Shown piece after piece: positions 6,989-9,883 of a stretch of DNA of 9,883 nucleotides. A program made the translations under genes and the position numbers. The DNA lies in the NCBI GenBank assembly GCA_016209865.1, contig JACQVL010000149.1:1-9883 (forward strand), given 5' to 3'. How positions within the stretch are numbered: position 1 is the first letter of the stretch; every line of letters starts with the position of its first letter. The DNA comes from Candidatus Latescibacterota bacterium (GTDB taxonomy: Bacteria; JAAXHH01; JACQVL01). The notes beneath the pieces were generated by a model. The model did no database searches. It had not been told where the DNA came from and was given only the letters and a program-made list of their open reading frames with translations.

Positions 6989-7210
6989 TTCCCCTTGGAG
7001 AGGCGATATCAATGTGTTCGATGAGCGAGAGAAAGTCAACCCAGAAATAAGACGATGATCTCTGAACTCGACCAGAGGGTGTTTCGGTACCGTAGAGTCA
7101 CATGTCATTGGACTCCGCATTTGAGGAACAAAACGACCGCCTCCGTCCCCGCTGTATCGAGAAGAAAAGGATCGCATTCTTTCGACGGTCTGTCGGGGCA
7201 AGATCACTCG

Positions 7211-8098
7211 TCAAACCTCGACCGGCACCAGGCGCAGCGCGTTCTTAAAGAAGAGGGTGTCCGCCACGTCCTCGGACAGGTCGAGGGTGAGGAGGAATTG
7301 CTGGAGGGCCTGGCCGTGGTCGTCACGGCCAAAGAGCAGGCGGTCGGCGTAACGGAGGAGGAACTGTCTGGCGTGCTGCGGGTCGCGTTTCATCGCGCCC
7401 AGGCCCGACCCGGCGGAGAGGTCGGCGTACAGGTTGGGGTATTGATCGAACAACCGGTAGAGCTGGCCGCCCGGAATGACCGGCCCTGTGGGGTACTGGG
7501 CAGGGTCCTGGTCGGCAGACCCGCTGATGTACCGCCAGAAACCGGGGGCGTGGCCGATGAAGACCGTGTCGGGACAGGCCTGGAGCGCGCGCTCCAGAGC
7601 CCCTATGCCTCCGCCATACCAGTACGGCTGGTAGACCGGCCGTCCGTCCGGGCCCGGCAGGTAGGGCGCGTCGATGTGCAGGACGACTGGCGCGTGGAGT
7701 GCGCCCGCCGTGCGGAACAGCTCCAGGCTCCGTGGGTCGTCTAAGAGCATCCGGTAGCTCCACTCTCCGCAGACGCGCACCCCGTGCATCCGGTAGGCGG
7801 TCTCGAACAGTCGTGGGGCGCTGCCTTCCGATGGACAGGGACAATAGCCGGGGATGAAGCGGCCGGGGTAGCGCCGGCACGCCTGGACGACGTCGTTCAG
7901 GAGAATGCCGGCATGCGTGCCGTCGGGACGGAAGTTGCAGGGGTTGAACGCCCCGTGCGTGGCGGGGACATCCTCACCCGGCGGGAGGTACCAGGTCAAC
8001 AGCCAGGTGACGGCGATGCCGAAGGCGTCCATCTCGGCGATCACTCCGGCATCGTCCAGGCCGTTGTAGTAGACGTGTTGGTGGGAATCGATGAGCAT
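7211..8098 (-). CDS. Amidohydrolase-2 family metal-dependent hydrolase
   Basis: A 295-residue TIM-barrel hydrolase of the amidohydrolase superfamily (PF04909 type), cytoplasmic, with no signal peptide. Metal-site residues can be seen: IDSHQHV at the N-terminus (H6, H8), H141 in VVLHIDAP at 138-145, H183 in VFIGHAPGFW at 179-188, and D259 or D260 in LLFGRDDHG at 254-262. Family members hydrolyse or decarboxylate small carboxylic or cyclic compounds; the substrate cannot be read from the sequence. The ATG at 8098 begins the metal-binding strand at once (MLIDSHQHV), as is usual in the family. No Shine-Dalgarno is present; a heptad repeat lies directly upstream instead. The gene follows the RidA-like gene by 102 bp in the same direction and may share its transcript. 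Confidence 0.85.
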   Translation of the reverse strand: MLIDSHQHVYYNGLDDAGVIAEMDAFGIAVTWLLTWYLPPGEDVPATHGAFNPCNFRPDGTHAGILLNDVVQACRRYPGRFIPGYCPCPSEGSAPRLFETAYRMHGVRVCGEWSYRMLLDDPRSLELFRTAGALHAPVVLHIDAPYLPGPDGRPVYQPYWYGGGIGALERALQACPDTVFIGHAPGFWRYISGSADQDPAQYPTGPVIPGGQLYRLFDQYPNLYADLSAGSGLGAMKRDPQHARQFLLRYADRLLFGRDDHGQALQQFLLTLDLSEDVADTLFFKNALRLVPVEV

Positions 8099-8102
8099 GA
8101 AT

Positions 8103-8137
8103 AATCAGTGACGAGTGACAGGTGACGAGTGACGAGA
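8103..8137 (-). repeat. 7-bp tandem repeat array upstream of the amidohydrolase gene (copy 3)
   Basis: On the minus strand five 7-bp units (TCTCGTC, ACTCGTC, ACCTGTC, ACTCGTC, ACTGATT) end 4 bp before the ATG at 8098. Order and polarity relative to the start codon are the same as in the array before the MoxR gene, including the closing ACTGA unit. Confidence 0.8.
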
Positions 8138-8168
8138 GAAAGTCCTGACTGAAGTTACATCTGGTGTC

Positions 8169-8188
8169 ATTCCCGCGCAAGCAGGAAT
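8169..8188. repeat. ATTCCCGC hairpin repeat (copy 2)
   Basis: ATTCCCGC, GCAA and GCAGGAAT form the same 8-bp stem and 4-base loop as at 2254-2273, with one altered stem position. That position is a C-A mismatch in plus-strand RNA but a G-U pair in minus-strand RNA, the strand of the flanking genes. It lies 12 bp beyond the stop codon of the RidA-like gene. Confidence 0.75.
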
Positions 8189-8200
8189 TCGGTCTTCCTG

Positions 8201-8587
8201 TCAGTCGATCACTGCTTCTGCCTCGATCTCAACGACCATCGCGGGGTCGATCAGCCCGGACACCTCGACCATGCTCGTCGTCGGCCGGACCTCCCGGAAG
8301 ACTTCGCCGTGGGCGCGGGCGATGGCTTCCCAGTGACGGATGTCGGTCACGAACATCCGCGTCCGGACGACCTGGTCGAGCGACGCTCCAGCCTTCTGGA
8401 GCGCGGACTCGATATTCTTCAGGGTCTGGACGGTCTGCGCGTAGGGATCGCCGACGCCCACGATCCCACCGTCCGGTCCAGTCGCGGTCGTCCCCGACAC
8501 GTACACGACGTTCCCCACTCTGATCGCCCGCGAGTACCCGGCGACCGGCTCCCATTTCGTCCCCGATGAGATGCGCATCCGTTCCAT
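8201..8587 (-). CDS. RidA/YjgF-fold protein lacking the conserved catalytic arginine
   Basis: A 128-residue protein from the ATG at 8587, the usual length for the RidA (YjgF/YER057c) family of small trimeric cytoplasmic proteins. Typical motifs are [34 protein letters not shown] and the C-terminal [10 protein letters not shown]. In canonical RidA, which deaminates reactive enamines and imines, a PARS-like motif carries the essential Arg105. Here the same place reads RPTTSMVEV, so threonine (about residue 104) replaces the arginine. This suggests a RidA subfamily that does not do the canonical reaction. The open frame extends upstream to 8635, but those 16 residues translate a repeat. GGAGG at 8594-8598, 6 bp before 8587, decides the start. 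It lies between a glycosyltransferase gene (35 bp upstream) and an amidohydrolase gene, a context consistent with small-molecule catabolism. Confidence 0.88.
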   Translation of the reverse strand: MERMRISSGTKWEPVAGYSRAIRVGNVVYVSGTTATGPDGGIVGVGDPYAQTVQTLKNIESALQKAGASLDQVVRTRMFVTDIRHWEAIARAHGEVFREVRPTTSMVEVSGLIDPAMVVEIEAEAVID

Positions 8588-8593
8588 ATATTG

Positions 8594-8598
8594 CCTCC
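8594..8598 (-). promoter_or_regulatory. Ribosome binding site deciding the start of the RidA-like gene
   Basis: GGAGG on the minus strand, with a 6-bp spacer to the ATG at 8587. It is the strongest Shine-Dalgarno in the window and rules against the longer reading that starts at 8635. Confidence 0.8.
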
Positions 8599-8609
8599 AA
8601 TTTGCATTG

Positions 8610-8641
8610 AACGTGCCAACGTTCAAACGTGCCAACGTGTG
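8610..8641. repeat. 16-bp direct repeat (two copies) covering the glycosyltransferase stop codon
   Basis: Two copies, 8610-8625 and 8626-8641, share AACGTGCCAACG followed by TTCA or TGTG; a degenerate AACATGTTC follows. Each unit contains near-palindromic AACGT/ACGTT steps. The glycosyltransferase stop codon (8623-8625 on the minus strand) lies inside the first unit, and its last residues FTRWHV are repeat-encoded. The array also sits upstream of the RidA-like ribosome site. Confidence 0.75.
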
Positions 8642-9879
8642 AACATGTTCATAACCCCCCGCGCGCTCAGGATGAGCACCAGGGGGATGATAGGGAGGTT
8701 GTACCGTGGGTCAGCGAGGGTCATGGCGTAGAATAGACTGTTGTAGACGATGAGCCCTGCAAGGGCTCTGCTCTGCCTGATCCCACCACGCCGGAGGCCG
8801 AACCCGGCCAGCAGGAGCAGTCCGGCGTTCATCACGCCAGTCAGAGTATCTTTCCATCCCGCGAATCGTCCGCCGTAGAGCCTGAACCAGAGCCGCATCA
8901 GGCTGTCCGCACACACATGAAGATACCGGAAGGGATGGGCGCGGATCAACCGCCAGGCTTCATTCCGGAACATCCGGTCGAGGTCTGCTTCGTCTTTCGG
9001 GACGTGCAGAGTGGGCTGTTGTCGGAGCGTTTCCCTGAACGTCGTGTACGCCCGCACGAAATCGGGCGGCTCGTGTGTCAGGTAGTCCGGACGGCTGATC
9101 GTGAAGATCGACCGGTACAGGCTGTACCCGCCGTTCGTGGCGACCGGCACGACCGTCCCGAACAGGAGCGTCCCCCGGATCATCCAGGGCGCGAGGACGG
9201 CGAGCACGGTGAGGGAGGGGACAAGAGACGCCCGGCCCCGCATCGCAGCGTACAGCAGAAAGAGCGCCGCAACCCCTACCATCGACGGGCGGCACAGAGC
9301 GGCCAGCCCGACCAGCACGCCGGTGAGCGCAAACCGGGGAGAAGACGGCCGGCGGATGGCGGCAAGGAACGACCAGACACACACGCACAGGAGCAGGGTG
9401 AACAGCGGCTCCGACCGGAGCCGGAGGACGGACGTCACCTCGGGCAGGTACACCCCCCAGCCGAGCGCGGCCAGCAGTCCGACCCGCCGGTCGAACAGGC
9501 GCGTTCCGATCCGGTAGACCACCCATCCGGTGAGGACATCGAAGCACACTTGCGCGAGCAGCCCGGCCCGGTGATCGACGCCCACCACCCCGTACAGCGC
9601 CGCCAGGACGAGCGGGTAGACCGGCGGAACCCGCATCGTCGGCCGGTATGCCCAGGCGGAACGGGTCAGGTCCCAGTCGTACACCCCCGCCTGTGGGGCG
9701 TAGAGGGTGTATCCACGCCCGCGCACTAAGTTGGTCGCCACCGCGTCCCAGTCGTCCGGGTTGACCACATCCACGGCCGGGTCGATCCCGTAGAAGCGGA
9801 GACAGGCCAGACGGACGGCAAGACAGACGAGCAGGACGAGGACGAGCTGAGCCCGATGGCCCACCAAGCGTGCGGTCAC
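8623..9879 (-). CDS. GT39/ArnT-like integral membrane glycosyltransferase (PMT_2 superfamily)
   Basis: About 418 residues from a GTG at 9879; the true start may lie further upstream, off the window, because the frame stays open to the edge. The first membrane segment is at about 11-29, followed by a periplasmic loop with [19 protein letters not shown] (39-57). Its acidic DD pair fits the catalytic Asp of this family, which transfers sugars from polyprenyl-phosphate donors on the outer face of the inner membrane. The second loop has [16 protein letters not shown]. Further hydrophobic segments cover about 107-125, 133-150, 158-175, 184-200, 203-215, 220-240, 347-362, 372-388 and 395-408. The C-terminal [15 protein letters not shown] is also typical. 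Members are often 450-600 residues, so this is a short form. Acceptor and donor cannot be predicted. The last six residues are encoded by a repeat, so the original C-terminus may have been replaced. Confidence 0.82.
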   Translation of the reverse strand: MTARLVGHRAQLVLVLLVCLAVRLACLRFYGIDPAVDVVNPDDWDAVATNLVRGRGYTLYAPQAGVYDWDLTRSAWAYRPTMRVPPVYPLVLAALYGVVGVDHRAGLLAQVCFDVLTGWVVYRIGTRLFDRRVGLLAALGWGVYLPEVTSVLRLRSEPLFTLLLCVCVWSFLAAIRRPSSPRFALTGVLVGLAALCRPSMVGVAALFLLYAAMRGRASLVPSLTVLAVLAPWMIRGTLLFGTVVPVATNGGYSLYRSIFTISRPDYLTHEPPDFVRAYTTFRETLRQQPTLHVPKDEADLDRMFRNEAWRLIRAHPFRYLHVCADSLMRLWFRLYGGRFAGWKDTLTGVMNAGLLLLAGFGLRRGGIRQSRALAGLIVYNSLFYAMTLADPRYNLPIIPLVLILSARGVMNMFTRWHV

Positions 9880-9883
9880 AGTC

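Noticed and set aside
6932-7207. 91-residue minus-strand frame in the gap before the amidohydrolase end
   Set aside because: Only its last 18 residues resemble anything; the upstream part has no ribosome site or domain, so only the short stub is listed.
7055-7744. 229-residue plus-strand frame opposite the amidohydrolase
   Set aside because: Antisense shadow; the minus strand has the HQH, GHAPG and GRDD metal-site motifs.
8917-9729. 270-residue plus-strand frame opposite the glycosyltransferase
   Set aside because: Charged low-complexity antisense product; the minus frame has clear membrane segments and family motifs.

Overview
The window is about 9.9 kb of GC-rich bacterial DNA (roughly 60% by eye). 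It is gene-dense apart from a few gaps that carry short repeats. I cannot place the organism securely. The MoxR/DUF58/transglutaminase operon is widespread. Gaps filled with 7-bp tandem repeats and ATTCCCGC hairpins are, from memory, typical of several environmental or symbiotic lineages such as Nitrospira-like, Poribacteria-like or Tectomicrobia-like genomes. No rRNA, tRNA, CRISPR array, transposase or phage gene was seen.

Layout. (1) Positions 1-935, minus strand: the N-terminal three quarters of a DUF445 (YjiN-type) membrane protein, running off the left edge. (2) A 262-bp divergent gap (936-1197) with two weak promoter candidates and the first heptad repeat. (3) Plus-strand operon at 1198-6545: a MoxR AAA+ ATPase, a DUF58 membrane protein, a TgpA-like membrane transglutaminase that overlaps the DUF58 gene, and 18 bp later a soluble NHL beta-propeller. 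That propeller lines up with peptidyl-alpha-hydroxyglycine alpha-amidating lyase (PAL), including nearly all of its active-site residues. (4) 6546-7210: no large gene, but on the minus strand an orphan AF2212-like (DUF104) antitoxin and a possible stub of a HicB-like antitoxin. (5) Minus-strand cluster at 9879-7211: a GT39-like membrane glycosyltransferase, a RidA-fold protein lacking the usual catalytic arginine, and an amidohydrolase-2 family metal hydrolase.

How the genes work together. The first three operon genes form a known module: the MoxR ATPase and the DUF58 protein accompany a membrane protein whose transglutaminase domain faces the periplasm and keeps its Cys-His-Asp triad. This module is usually linked to the cell envelope. 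The PAL-like propeller has no signal peptide, so it should act in the cytoplasm; its place in the operon is the least expected association here. The RidA and amidohydrolase genes look like a small-molecule catabolic pair placed behind a glycosyltransferase.

The most striking non-coding structure is a set of 7-bp tandem arrays directly upstream of three start codons (MoxR, DUF58, amidohydrolase). Two of these gaps share the same composite of heptad array plus hairpin. A separate 16-bp direct repeat covers the glycosyltransferase stop codon. I found no clearly new multigene system. The PAL-like fourth operon gene and the repeat-filled leaders are the best leads.
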